From: Clavaria fumosa
Taxonomy: Eukaryota > Basidiomycota > Agaricomycetes > Agaricales > Clavariaceae
Direction: 5' to 3'
Assembly: GCA_951802425.1 (NCBI GenBank)
Contig: OX637795.1
Coordinates: forward strand, 1,488,001 to 1,552,000
Length of the DNA: 64,000 nt
Shown here: positions 21,011 to 31,168 of the stretch, one piece after another
How positions within the stretch are numbered: position 1 is the first letter of the stretch
Layout of the letters: each line of letters starts with the position of its first letter
Program-made: the position numbers and the translations under genes
Notes under the pieces: generated by a model
Seen by the model: only the letters and a program-made list of their open reading frames with translations
What the model was told of the DNA's origin: nothing
Database searches by the model: none

Positions 21011-21134
21011 AGCAAACCAGCTCGGCTAAATGTAAGTATAGACAGGTGTGGACTGATGTGTAACATCCCAGTTGTCTTGCCAGTGGGATGTTACATACTG
21101 GTCTATCCCGACAATTTAGCGAGGCTATTTTGCT
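21011..21134. mobile_element. Short foldback MITE, copy B, in the promoter of gene copy R
   Basis: Hairpin with outer arms AGCAAACCAGCTCGGCTAAAT and its near complement, and inner stem TGTAACATCCCA...TGGGATGTTACA. It shares layout and arm sequence with copy A (12074-12208). It ends about 105 bp upstream of the start codon of the right-arm gene and is absent at the equivalent place upstream of the left-arm gene, so it inserted after the duplication or was lost from one arm. Confidence 0.75.
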
Positions 21135-21239
21135 GATGGCCAACGACAATTATTATTGTAATCGCGGCGGCAATGGCTTTTATTATAACAGAGCCCGCTA
21201 TCTCCGCTACCGTCAACGGTTCTTAGAAGTCCGAGTACT

Positions 21240-24200
21240 ATGGACGCCGTCGAAGCTTGTATATCCGAGTCTGCAACTCCGGTTCCTTGCCTCCGACTTA
21301 TATTCCTGACCTTCCGTTGCCTATGGTCATCTATCACACGCGTGCAGTGGAATAAACTACAATTGAAAGCCCTCGCGATCTCTACTGCTCAGCTTCTGCA
21401 GACTCTCGACCGCGAGGTTCACGCTGGCTGCATTTTGGAAAGTAACATCTCACAAGAACTTGGGAATCTTCAGAAGTGGGAAACTGTTTCGCTCCACTGT
21501 GCGCTTGCTGACTTTTCTCATAAGGATCATCGGGGATATTACCTCCTTCGCTGCGAAAGAGTCGGGTTGTAATTTCCTCAAGCTTCTCTTCTCCAAAGAT
21601 GACAGGATCGCCGCAATTGAGTCATTCCTTCGTAGAATATCTTCTCTCTCCGCCCGCGCCTTCCAGGTGAGTTTCGAAATTTGGCGATTATGTTAACCTC
21701 ACCTCGTCGAAGATCTCTGCACTTGTCATCCAGGAATGGCAGAATCGGAATGACTCTAGCCGAGCCGCAGATCAAAATGCATTGAATGATCGTCTCACCG
21801 AGCTTGAAGTAAATCAGGTTGAGCTCGAGGAGGTGTTAGGTACCTATTACTCTCAACTCCCTCCAGGCGTTTGCAGGTTCACCCATGAATATGTGACAGA
21901 CGTGCATCATGCTAACGTGGTTGCCATGATGACTGCACTGAAAAAGTTCATTAAAACGCGGCGTTTCGGCGAGCGTGAACGTCGATTCTTTTCTCACACC
22001 CTCAATTATCTGGCAACAGTTACCGAATTGCACATCAATTTGGAGAGTTGGATGATAACGTCGTTTGAAGTCGAATTCGGACCGAAGATTGGATTGGGTG
22101 GCTTGTGCGTATTATCATCATGTCCAGCGTAGATGGGAATCTCACTTTCCACCAGTGGCGAAGTGTATAAAGGAACTTGGAATCGGACGCAGGTGGCCCT
22201 CAAAGTCCTGAAGACAAAGTCGGGTGCTACACCAAACGTAGATGTACGTCTTCAATCTCTCTGAACCGAACTGATTTCCTCTAACCCACGCTCAGTTGAT
22301 TTCTCGAGAAATTAAAGTGGAGCGTTTGCATGCATGATGTCTTTTCTTAACTAATTGATCTGGTTAGACTTGGTCGTCCCTTCGACATCTCCATATACTC
22401 CGTGAGATTCCCCCAATCTTTACCTTGACATGACTTCCATCTGGTGCTTACATCTTTTTCCAAATAGAGTTTCTTGGTGCTAGTGTACATGACGATGAAC
22501 CATTTATCGTTATGCCATTCCTGAAGAACGGGACTGCGAAAGATTACATTTATAAGCATCCGCAGTGTAATCGACTTCCGATTGTAGGTTACTTCTACCC
22601 TTAATCAACTGAGTAGAACATTTATAAATCTTGTTTAGCTCCATCACGTCAGTCTTGGACTGGCTTACTTACATGACAATGGCGTCATTCACGGTGATCT
22701 CAAAGCTGTACTGTTGTGATGCATTGTTCCCGAACTGCTAACAGCTAATAATATCATTCCCCCCCAGCTCAATGTACTTATCGATGACAGCGGGCGTGCT
22801 GTACTTAGTGATTTTGGCCTCTCCTCGATCATATCTGATGCCACCTCTCGCTCGACTAAAGTAGGACACACTTCAGTGGCTGGGAGCCGGAATTGGATGT
22901 CCCCAGAAAGGATAACGGGAGGTAGACTGGATATTGTGATATGAAGCGCAATTTTGACAGCCCCATCTTTATAGGATCCTTGAAAAAGCCTGTTGACATT
23001 TATGCATTTGGGATGACCATGTTTGAGGTAGGTGACGTCTGCCTGCGCAACTCTTCCCTTTTGGCTAAAACTACGCCTTCGAGATTCTAACAGGAGAAGT
23101 CCCTCTTGGTCACATTGATTATGGAGATCTTTTTGCGCTAGTTGTCGAAAAGAATGTTCGCCCTCAACGTCCTATAGATGAACAGCCTGGCTGGATTTCT
23201 GATGAACTCTGGTCCCTTGCAGAGGCATGTTGGTCGAAAGATCCTAGTCGACGGCCAATCGCGGTAGGGGTTTGCAACACGATTTCTAGCCTCTTGAGCC
23301 CTGCCATTGCCTCTCAGCCTGTCCCCTCCGAGCTCGTTGGAAGGCTCCAAGTGTCGTCTCTTCACCGAAACGCTCCTCCCGGGGCGTCGCCAACAGACAG
23401 TTCCAGCATTTCGGAAGCTTCGCCGAGAGATAGCCCAAGAAGTCCTGCATCTCCTACGCTCTGCGGCTCTCACTCCACTAAACCATTTTCGAGCATCGCC
23501 GCTCCTGTGGCTGGACCCTCAACAAGCGACATTCATATTTTTGCACCACCGTCACTAAGCAACACCATCTTCTCGACTCGACCCTTAGCGATCCTAAGCT
23601 CTCCTGCTACACAACCCTCAGCGAGCGATAAGCACCAGGTTGCTTCAAACCCTCATCATATTCTTAGACCGCCATCACCGAGCGATGCCACTCACCCGGC
23701 CCCACCTTCCGCAGGCCACAGTCCTCACTTGTTATTAGGCGGCACGCTTCACGTAGCCGAGCCTTCGAAATGCAATGGTTCTCGCAAATTTGAGCCACCA
23801 TTATTGAGTGATCCCGTTCACGCGGCTCGAATTGACACACCTCAGGTTGCTGGATCCCCAGCAAGCAGCAAACTTCGCAATATCGGACCTCCGTCATTGA
23901 ACGACGCCGTTCACGAGACTCGACCCTCCACAGGTCATAGTTCCTATTCGTCAACAGGCGGTACACAGGTTGCTGAATCCTCAACGAGCAAGGAACCTCG
24001 CAATCTTGGACCTCCAAATGTTGTTCACGCGGCTCAGAACCTCAGATCTCTGTTACCGAGCGGCTACGTCCACCCAGTCACACCCTCTAAGCGCCACAGT
24101 TCTTCTACCACAACTGATGCTTCTCAGAATCTCGGACTATCATCTAATGATCGCGTCTGCTCTACACGACCCGAAATCGGCGAGACCTCCAGCCTGAGTC

Positions 24201-26021
24201 TGCGACCTCTGCGCCACCGCCCCAAAGACAGCAATGGGAGTTCTTTTACCACAAATGATGCTTCCCAGAATCCCGGACTATCATCTAATGATCGCGTCTG
24301 CTTTACACGACCCGAAATCGGCGAGACCTCCAGCCTGAGTCTGCGATCTCTGCGCCACCGCCCTAAAGACAGCAATGGGTCGGCAGGCACTAATGAAGCT
24401 CTCAGCCAAACCAGCCCGTCACCCACAACGGAGTTATTTGGCGTGTGGTCCCCGAATGCACTGTCCCGAATGGCCAGCCCTATCCAAGAGCCCTCTGGCT
24501 TCAGAATCGACATCCCTGGCCGTCCCATACCCACCTGCCAAAATACTGCGATAGAAAAGTGGACTTTCGACGATCTTCTCGACCGCTGGATTACTCGCTC
24601 TTCCGGTGAGGTGTTAGTATCCTATCCAGAATTCAATTTCAAACTCGAACTATCCCTTCCAGATTATCGCAAGGATTTACTATTCCAAGATGTGTTCCTA
24701 GCAACTTATATGGCATTCTCGGATTGTCTGGAGGTGTTCCAAGGCCTCTGTCATTGCTTCGACGCTGCAGAAGTTAGTAGAGAAACAGCACAGTATGGCA
24801 TAGGCAGGCGCCAAAGATATGCTTATCGGGACACCGTCAGGACTTTTCCGACTCATGTCCGTTGTAATGTCAGCGCCCTTTCTGCGATGGAGTACTGGGT
24901 CACCAGCCCGTATATGCCCATAAATCCACGCGTCATTGAGCAAATGGGTGCGTTCGCGAAGTCGATTAACAGCTCTATCATGAGGGAAAAGGCAAACAAA
25001 ATACTCGCCATTATTAAAGGAAAGGTCAGCTTTCCGCCACATCATTAAATTGGTCGATGGTCTCAGTTGAACTCCAGGTGGAGCAACGGCCCCGCATACA
25101 GCTGCGTGCATCTGCTGCCACAGCCGTCCCTGTACTGCTGGAATGCACGCCGAAGAAAATTGCTGCCATACTCACTGCGATTGAGGGACTGATGTACAGT
25201 TCCATTCGTCCGGCTGATTACATCACTCATCTTCGGCAACTTGACGGGCCTGACCGTGTCGCAAAGGCACTCGCCATGACTGAGAAGGTTACATACTGGG
25301 TAAAGCAAGAACTGCTTCGACACGATCTGGTACCGCAGAGAGCCGACATATTGAAATTGTTCCTTCGCATAGCGAATGTGAGTTGTCGTCACTTCCTGGA
25401 TTCGAGCTGGAAACGACAGTCTTCCTTGAAAATTAGAATTGCTATAAAATGCGGAATTTCTCATCTGTGACAGCCATTGGACGAGCGCTTAATTCAGAGA
25501 TTATCCAATGTCTCCATGAGACGCTGAGAGTCCTCAGCGCCAGCGACCGAAGGATGCTCACCAAGCTGAGCGATTTTGTCCAGTCGAATTTGGCTTATCG
25601 CGAGGCCGTCAACTCATCTCAAGATCTTTGTATTCCACGTCTTGGTAAGTAGACTTCGCCTTCGCCAAATTGGATGATTGACAAACAAGAGCATTCCTCA
25701 GACCTTCATCTTCATGATATCAACGTTGTTCTGCCAGGCTGCTTCCCCAACCCCGACGAAGAATGTCCGGACTGGATCAGTATCACGGGATGTGTCGCGT
25801 TGGCAAAAAGGATGCAAGAGATCGTCAAACTCAAGGCCCCGATTGTGAGCGATGTCCAAGAGCGAGAGAGGCTGACTTTTCTGCTTCAGTTCTCACGCAT
25901 AGAGGTTGGTGTCATGGCCAGCGAGGAGCTCGAACTGCGAAGTAGTCATCTGAAAACGCAAGAGAAAAAATATAGGGAATCGCTGACCGGGGCATGGGAG
26001 GATGTTGGTTTCGCCGTTTAA
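21240..26021 (+). CDS. MLKL-like domain / TKL kinase / RasGEF fusion protein, copy R, 1350 aa
   Basis: Fourteen exons: 21240-21475, 21525-21666, 21734-22104, 22156-22243, 22296-22316, 22368-22401, 22468-22583, 22639-22707, 22768-22921, 22975-23027, 23084-25024, 25078-25377, 25437-25644, 25702-26021. These sum to 1351 codons with stop, without a frame break. aa 1-126: helical bundle resembling the MLKL/HeLo-type N-terminal domain (conserved CNFLKLLFSKDDRI helix). aa 245-500: kinase with IGLGGFGEV (245-253), Lys266, catalytic HGDLK (Asp356), SDFG (374-376), MSPER; all catalytic residues are present. aa 500-905: Ser/Pro/Thr-rich linker with internal repeats. aa 908-1075: RasGEF_N. aa 1076-1350: RasGEF with NFSSVTAI and CIPRL motifs. 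An uninterrupted read-through in any single frame is impossible, so only the spliced model shows the fusion; separate shorter genes with alternative ends remain a less likely reading. Confidence 0.87.
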
Positions 26022-26563
26022 AATAAGGGCTATTGTAGGTAGATGAGCGGCTGCGACATTCGGCCCTCGCAACTGGGAATGTTTACATTAAACGGGTGAT
26101 TTGTTTGTGTCGTAAAACAGTATGACAGTGACAATGAATATTCTCTACAAGGAATCAGCTTGAATCTTGCCATCCAGAGCTTGTGGAAGCTGAATGCAAA
26201 ATGCCAGTGGTGATCAGAGTGTCTGAATACTATGTGCACAGCACTCTCCTGGCTTCTATTACAATGATTTTCAGACCTCTACTTCACTGTGTCCATGCAC
26301 ACTACATTGATGCCAATCCACTGCTCTTCCTGGCTTCCAACACATTAGTTTCCAGCTCCTCTGCCTCTTTGTATCTTCCTTGAGTAGCATACATGGATGC
26401 CAAATTGCTAATACTAGTCAGTGTATCTGGATGCTCTGGTCCAAGCACTCTCTTCCTGGCTTCCAACACATTAGTTTCCAGTTCCTCTGCCTCCTTATAT
26501 CTTCCTTGAGTAGTATGTATGGATGCCAAATTGCTGATACTGGTCAGAGTATTTGGATGCTCT

Positions 26564-26793
26564 TATAGAATAACTAGGGTTATTTCGTTAGCTCAGTCAA
26601 AGTTAAGACTGTATGTAATTGTTGCAGTACCTAGGGTTATTTCGTTCTACCCTAGGCCATCAGTACGGTTATAATGTGAAGTGAAAAGATGTAAACTCAC
26701 AGCTCAGTCAAAGTTAAGACTGAGCTGTGGCACTGCTACGTCGTAGCCAAATAAACACACGCGTTACGTAATCTGTCCGGGTGATTACCAATA
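26564..26793 (-). repeat. Copia 3' LTR
   Basis: 230 bp, identical to 30939-31168. Contains the perfect stem CACAGCTCAGTC/GACTGAGCTGTG with an 8-base loop and a second half-copy AGCTCAGTCAAAGTTAAGACT. Confidence 0.97.
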
Positions 26794-26800
26794 CTCCCTC

Positions 26801-29800
26801 TCAAACGGGCAGAAGTGCGAGTTCGCGAACGAAGGTCTCGAATGCGGGTCGCGGGAGTGGCTTCGTGAAACCATCGGCTATGTTTTCGCTCGTCAGCACA
26901 TATTCCACTCGTATTGTCCCCTGCTCGACGGCCTCTCGAACGAAGTGGTGACGGATGTCGATGTGCTTGGTGCGTGCATGGAATTTGTTGTTTTTTGTTA
27001 TCGCGATGGTGGACATGTTGTCCAGCCACAATCTCGTCGCTCCCGGTTCGCTCGCTCCTACCTCCGTCAGAAAGCTCCTTATCCAAAGTATCTCCCTCGC
27101 AGCGACGGCAGCTGCGATGTATTCCGCTTCGGTACTGGATTGCGCGACCAGGGTTTGCCGCTTCGAGGACCAGCTGACAGCTCCGCATCCGATACGCATA
27201 ACGAACCCGGATATCGAATGGCGATCAGGTTGCGATGCCCAATCTGCGTCTGAGAAGACCTCGGGGCGTGTTCCTTTGCCTCCCAGGGTGAGCCAAAGGT
27301 CTTTCGTCGTGTTCAAGTACCTTATCACACGCTTTAGCGCTTCCCAATGAACGCGGGCAGGGTTCATTGTAAACTGCGAAAGTATCCCAATGGCGAGTTG
27401 GACATCTGGGCGGGATATAACGGCTGGCCAGAGCACGCCGCCGCAAGCCTCCTGGTACGGTACGTCAATCGGTTCAGCGGGGCATTGATCCTTTGATAGG
27501 ACGGCGCACGGATCCATCGGGATATGGACGGGATGTCCATCCTGGAGCCCGAATCGCTGGGCTAGAACTTCCAGGTACGCCCGTTGATTTAGTGCAATTG
27601 TTCTTGCCGCCCTGTCTCTTCTGATTTCGAATCCTAGGAGCCATGACAACTCGCCCTGATCTGTAATTTCAAACGAGTTCCGCAGTTCGTTTTTCACTCG
27701 GTTGACAGCGGCGCGTGTGCTCCCCATCACGACCATGTCATCCGTGGAAACCGTGACGTGTACGTTTTCGTTTTGTTGTACCCGGATGAACGCTGATTGG
27801 TCTAGTTTGGACACGATAAAACCCAGGGATATAAAGGTCGCGGCCAATTTTTGATACCAGATGCGTCCTGACTGTTTCAGTCCGTACAGCCCCTTGCGCA
27901 GCCTGCAAACTTTTCGTCCGTCGTTCGCGCTGAGTACTGCGTGCGGTAGCTCCATGTATACCTCTTCCTCCAGCTCGGCATTGAGGTAAGCTGCTACGAC
28001 ATCCACTTGGTCTATCTCCCAATCTCGTTGTGCAGCTAGGGCAAGTAGGACTCGTATGGACGCAATCTTCGCTGCAGCGGCGAAGGTTTCATTGTAGTCT
28101 GTCCCTTTCGTTTGCCTGTGTCCTCCTGCGACGACGCGAGCCTTGTATTTGACGATTTCGCCCTTAGGACCCAGTTTTAGCCTGAAGACGTATCCGCACG
28201 GAATAACTGGTTTGTCCGGAGGTCGGTCGACGATGTCCCAGGTGCGTGAGCGGTTCAACTGGTCCAGCTCGATCTGATAGGCCCTCTTCCATTGGTTAGC
28301 ATCCGGACCAGCTAGCGCTTGAGCTATAGAGCGTGGCTCGCTGCCAATGGAACCTGCAAGTAAGGCGAACAGCGGCGGGTGGTCGTCAGTTTGAACATCG
28401 GCTAGATTTGCGGCGTGCCCTCGTGGGGCGTAGCCGGCCAGGTTTTTGTAGAAACCGGGTTGAGGGCGGGTGCGGCTAGGAAGTGGGTCGTCGTCGATTG
28501 ACGGAGCAGCGGGTAAGTTCATTTGTGGTTCTTCATTTGGGGGATCGGGCTGATCAACGGCTATCGGGGGGTAGTTGGGCTGATCGGTGGAGTGCTGATT
28601 GAGCCGTGTTATCGTCCTCCCCTCAAGCGGCAGTTCACCGGTCCAAACGATAGCGTCAGTGTTTTCATCTAGATTGAACACAACCTCACGTTCGATCCTG
28701 ATCTGTTTAGTATCAGGAAAATAGATCCTGTACCCTGTACTAGTTGAGTCAATCCCGAGAAAGTGACCCTTGCGCGCTCGCCGTTCGAGCTTGCCGGCAT
28801 CGGCGATCTTTACCCATGCTGGTGTGCCAAAAGGCACTAGTTTAGACAGGTTGGGGTGCTTAGCGTAGCGGGCGTGGAACGGAGTTTCACCTTCGAGGGC
28901 GCGGGTAGGTGATCTATTCTTTATCCAAGCTGCGTGAGTCATAGCTTCGCCCCAGAGAAATTTGGGGAGGTTTGAGTCAATAAGCATGGCTCTCGCAAGC
29001 TCTGCTTTCGTCCTATTCCAGCGTTCGACTGCTCCCACCTGCTCGTGGGTGTCATGCGTGGTGAGCTCGCGTTTTGTACCTTTCTCAGCTAGATGGTCTG
29101 AGAATGCGTCAATGTTGAACTCCCCTCCTCGGTCAGAGCGTAGGAACTTTATCCTCGTCTTGTTGTGAGTGCTTATTTGCGCTTCCAACCTTTTGTAAGC
29201 ATTGAAAGCATCTGACTTTTTGTGCAGGAGGGAGATTTCGGTCCAGCGAGTCGCGTCATCGACAAAATCGACTGTGTAGCGGCTACCGCCGAGTGATGCG
29301 ATGGAAGCAGGGCCCCAAACATCAGCGTGGATGCGTTCCCCGTAGGTTTTTGCACGATTGGTAGCTTTATCAGGGAATGGTAACCGGTGCGGTTTAGCCT
29401 GAGCACATGCGTCACAGAAGACCTCTTCGGATGCATTGTCTATCGAGATCCCGAGTACTTTGCCCGAAGACACGGCGTGTTTGACTGCGGCGTAGTTTAT
29501 ATGACCCAAGGCACGGTGGGCTTCGAACAATGTAAGCGTTCGTTGCTTCTTGGCTAGGTGGGCTTCTAAAGATAATGTCTTTATGCGGTATAACCCATTC
29601 ACTTTAGGGATTTGTGCAAGCACTTTCCCTTGGTGATCCTTTATCTGGCAAAGATTGTCGGTGAACTCGGCAGTGTATCCGGCATCATCCAGTTTCCCAA
29701 CAGATACAAGAGTAAATGCCATGCTGGGTGCGTGCGCGACGTTCCGTAGTCTTAGGGTACTTGTGCGCTCACCATTCTGTGTTTGTAGAATGATATCGCC

Positions 29801-30934
29801 GCGACCAACGGCTTTTAACTCGCGTCCGTCGGCAGCGGTGATAGCAGTCGGACTGGTAGAAGAGTAGCTTACAAACATTGACCTGTCTGGACAGAAATGC
29901 GCGGTTGCGCCGCTGTCTAGGATGATGTCGTGCGGTTTACCCGTCTGGGATATGGCGGCTGCGACTTCATGCCGGTCCACTAGGCAAGTAAATGCAAGGT
30001 ATTCTTCGTCATTTTCTTGCTTTTTGGCCTGTGTGGCTGCGGTATTGGCTTTGTCCTTTTTCTTTTGCCAGGGCGCTTGGCCTTGCTTCGCTCCGCCGTC
30101 AGAGTAACAGTTTTCGGTCTTGTGATTGGTGCGTTTGCAGTTTTCACAGGGTGTTTTCGTGCCTGAGTCGTCTGATTTTCCCTTGCGGCCTTTACCCTTT
30201 TTAACATGAAGGGCTGCGTCACCAGATTTGGACGCAAGGTCTGTTATTTCGCGCTGTCGTGCTTCCTCTAAGACTATACGCATGAGGTCATTTGGAGAGA
30301 TCTCCGTAGATGACAGGCTTGCGGCATGCGTGATTGAGTGAAGGAGGCTGCGATAGCTAGGCGGCAAGGAAGTAAGTATCATGGTCGTGAAGTCATCGTC
30401 CATCACTGATGCGCCGATGCCTTCAAGTTCGTCTCGAACCTTGATCATTGCGTTTAGGTGTGCTTTGATGTCGCCGTCCTCGGCACAGGTCATGGACTGC
30501 AACCTGCGGCGCGTGTCAACTTTGTGAAGTTGACTCTTTCGAGTAGCGTCGGTGCGTATTGCCTTCCACATCTCAGATGCTGACAAGGACTTGATGACCG
30601 TTGCGAGACGTGGTGATACCGTAGTAAGTAATATGTGCTGGGCACTATATTCTTTTTGCTCGTACTCGTCAAACTTTCGTTCTTTTTCTTCGAGGTCGTC
30701 GTCAGTAGCTTTTATCCCTGGAGCCTTCATTGGAATTCCGGCATCTTCAGGGTAAGCAACTGGTTTTCGTGCAGTTCCATCACGATGCCTTATTAACCCT
30801 CTCGCGCCCATTGCGGTGCGGGCTTTTGACTCGTAGTCAGCCCAGTTCGCTCCGTCGTCGCGGAGTCGAGGGACACCTAAGGCGTTGGAGGAGGTATTGG
30901 TGGTCGTGAGGTCGTTTTGCGCGACGAATCTCAT
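26801..30934 (-). CDS. Copia Gag-Pol polyprotein, 1377 aa
   Basis: One continuous frame from ATG (30934-30932), five bases after the 5' LTR, to TGA (26803-26801). Domains in order: Gag of the UBN2 type (aa 1-250), CCHC knuckle CENCKRTNHKTENC (about 262), aspartic protease ILDSGATAHFC, GAG-pre-integrase zinc site (HRALGH...CDACAQAKPH), integrase core with HADVWGP, FLRSDRGGEF and the following Glu, RT (KARVVAGGHRQTKG, LYGLKQSGR, STDDMVVMG), RNase H (FSDADWASQPD, SSTEAEY). The active-site motif reads STDD, keeping both aspartates but lacking the usual tyrosine-valine. No stop or frameshift is present. Confidence 0.96.
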   Translation of the reverse strand: MRFVAQNDLTTTNTSSNALGVPRLRDDGANWADYESKARTAMGARGLIRHRDGTARKPVAYPEDAGIPMKAPGIKATDDDLEEKERKFDEYEQKEYSAQHILLTTVSPRLATVIKSLSASEMWKAIRTDATRKSQLHKVDTRRRLQSMTCAEDGDIKAHLNAMIKVRDELEGIGASVMDDDFTTMILTSLPPSYRSLLHSITHAASLSSTEISPNDLMRIVLEEARQREITDLASKSGDAALHVKKGKGRKGKSDDSGTKTPCENCKRTNHKTENCYSDGGAKQGQAPWQKKKDKANTAATQAKKQENDEEYLAFTCLVDRHEVAAAISQTGKPHDIILDSGATAHFCPDRSMFVSYSSTSPTAITAADGRELKAVGRGDIILQTQNGERTSTLRLRNVAHAPSMAFTLVSVGKLDDAGYTAEFTDNLCQIKDHQGKVLAQIPKVNGLYRIKTLSLEAHLAKKQRTLTLFEAHRALGHINYAAVKHAVSSGKVLGISIDNASEEVFCDACAQAKPHRLPFPDKATNRAKTYGERIHADVWGPASIASLGGSRYTVDFVDDATRWTEISLLHKKSDAFNAYKRLEAQISTHNKTRIKFLRSDRGGEFNIDAFSDHLAEKGTKRELTTHDTHEQVGAVERWNRTKAELARAMLIDSNLPKFLWGEAMTHAAWIKNRSPTRALEGETPFHARYAKHPNLSKLVPFGTPAWVKIADAGKLERRARKGHFLGIDSTSTGYRIYFPDTKQIRIEREVVFNLDENTDAIVWTGELPLEGRTITRLNQHSTDQPNYPPIAVDQPDPPNEEPQMNLPAAPSIDDDPLPSRTRPQPGFYKNLAGYAPRGHAANLADVQTDDHPPLFALLAGSIGSEPRSIAQALAGPDANQWKRAYQIELDQLNRSRTWDIVDRPPDKPVIPCGYVFRLKLGPKGEIVKYKARVVAGGHRQTKGTDYNETFAAAAKIASIRVLLALAAQRDWEIDQVDVVAAYLNAELEEEVYMELPHAVLSANDGRKVCRLRKGLYGLKQSGRIWYQKLAATFISLGFIVSKLDQSAFIRVQQNENVHVTVSTDDMVVMGSTRAAVNRVKNELRNSFEITDQGELSWLLGFEIRRDRAARTIALNQRAYLEVLAQRFGLQDGHPVHIPMDPCAVLSKDQCPAEPIDVPYQEACGGVLWPAVISRPDVQLAIGILSQFTMNPARVHWEALKRVIRYLNTTKDLWLTLGGKGTRPEVFSDADWASQPDRHSISGFVMRIGCGAVSWSSKRQTLVAQSSTEAEYIAAAVAAREILWIRSFLTEVGASEPGATRLWLDNMSTIAITKNNKFHARTKHIDIRHHFVREAVEQGTIRVEYVLTSENIADGFTKPLPRPAFETFVRELALLPV

Positions 30935-30938
30935 AATC
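30929..30938 (-). promoter_or_regulatory. Probable primer-binding site complementary to the anticodon arm of elongator tRNA-Met
   Basis: Immediately after the 5' LTR the minus strand reads GATTATGAGA. This is complementary to UCUCAUAAUC, the anticodon loop region of eukaryotic elongator tRNA-Met as I know it. Copia and Ty5 are known to prime from internal (half) tRNA cut in the anticodon arm. The gag start codon lies inside this site. The match is 10 bases, so chance is not excluded. Confidence 0.55.
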
Positions 30939-31168
30939 TATAGAATAACTAGGGTTATTTCGTTAGCTCAGTCAAAGTTAAGACTGTATGTAATTGTTGC
31001 AGTACCTAGGGTTATTTCGTTCTACCCTAGGCCATCAGTACGGTTATAATGTGAAGTGAAAAGATGTAAACTCACAGCTCAGTCAAAGTTAAGACTGAGC
31101 TGTGGCACTGCTACGTCGTAGCCAAATAAACACACGCGTTACGTAATCTGTCCGGGTGATTACCAATA
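30939..31168 (-). repeat. Copia 5' LTR
   Basis: 230 bp, identical to the 3' LTR. It should carry the promoter of the element; transcription runs toward lower coordinates. Confidence 0.97.

Larger units (their letters stand above)
20684..26196. repeat. Right arm of the large inverted duplication
   Basis: Reverse complement of 12245-17641. It starts CCGTGTACAGC at about 20684 and ends GCTTGTGGAAGCTGAA near 26196. It is about 115 bp longer than the left arm, chiefly from the MITE at 21011-21134, with smaller indels elsewhere. The outer end lies about 100 bp from the 3' end of the split NB-ARC-TPR gene. Confidence 0.95.
26564..31168 (-). mobile_element. Complete Ty1/copia retrotransposon, 4605 bp, TSD GCTCT
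   Basis: Bounded by two 230-bp LTRs, 26564-26793 (3' LTR) and 30939-31168 (5' LTR), that I read as identical base for base. Target duplication GCTCT at 26559-26563 and 31169-31173. A polypurine tract GAGGGAG (minus strand, 26800-26794) abuts the 3' LTR. A single 1377-codon ORF fills the interior. Identical LTRs plus an open ORF indicate a very recent insertion, possibly by an element that is still active. LTR ends are TATTGG...TTCTATA rather than TG...CA. Confidence 0.97.

Noticed and set aside
21476..21524. Apparent frameshift after exon 1 of the kinase-RasGEF genes
   Set aside because: A 49-bp intron (GTGGGA donor, CTGAC branch point, AAG/TAAG acceptor) restores the frame in both copies, so no mutation is needed.
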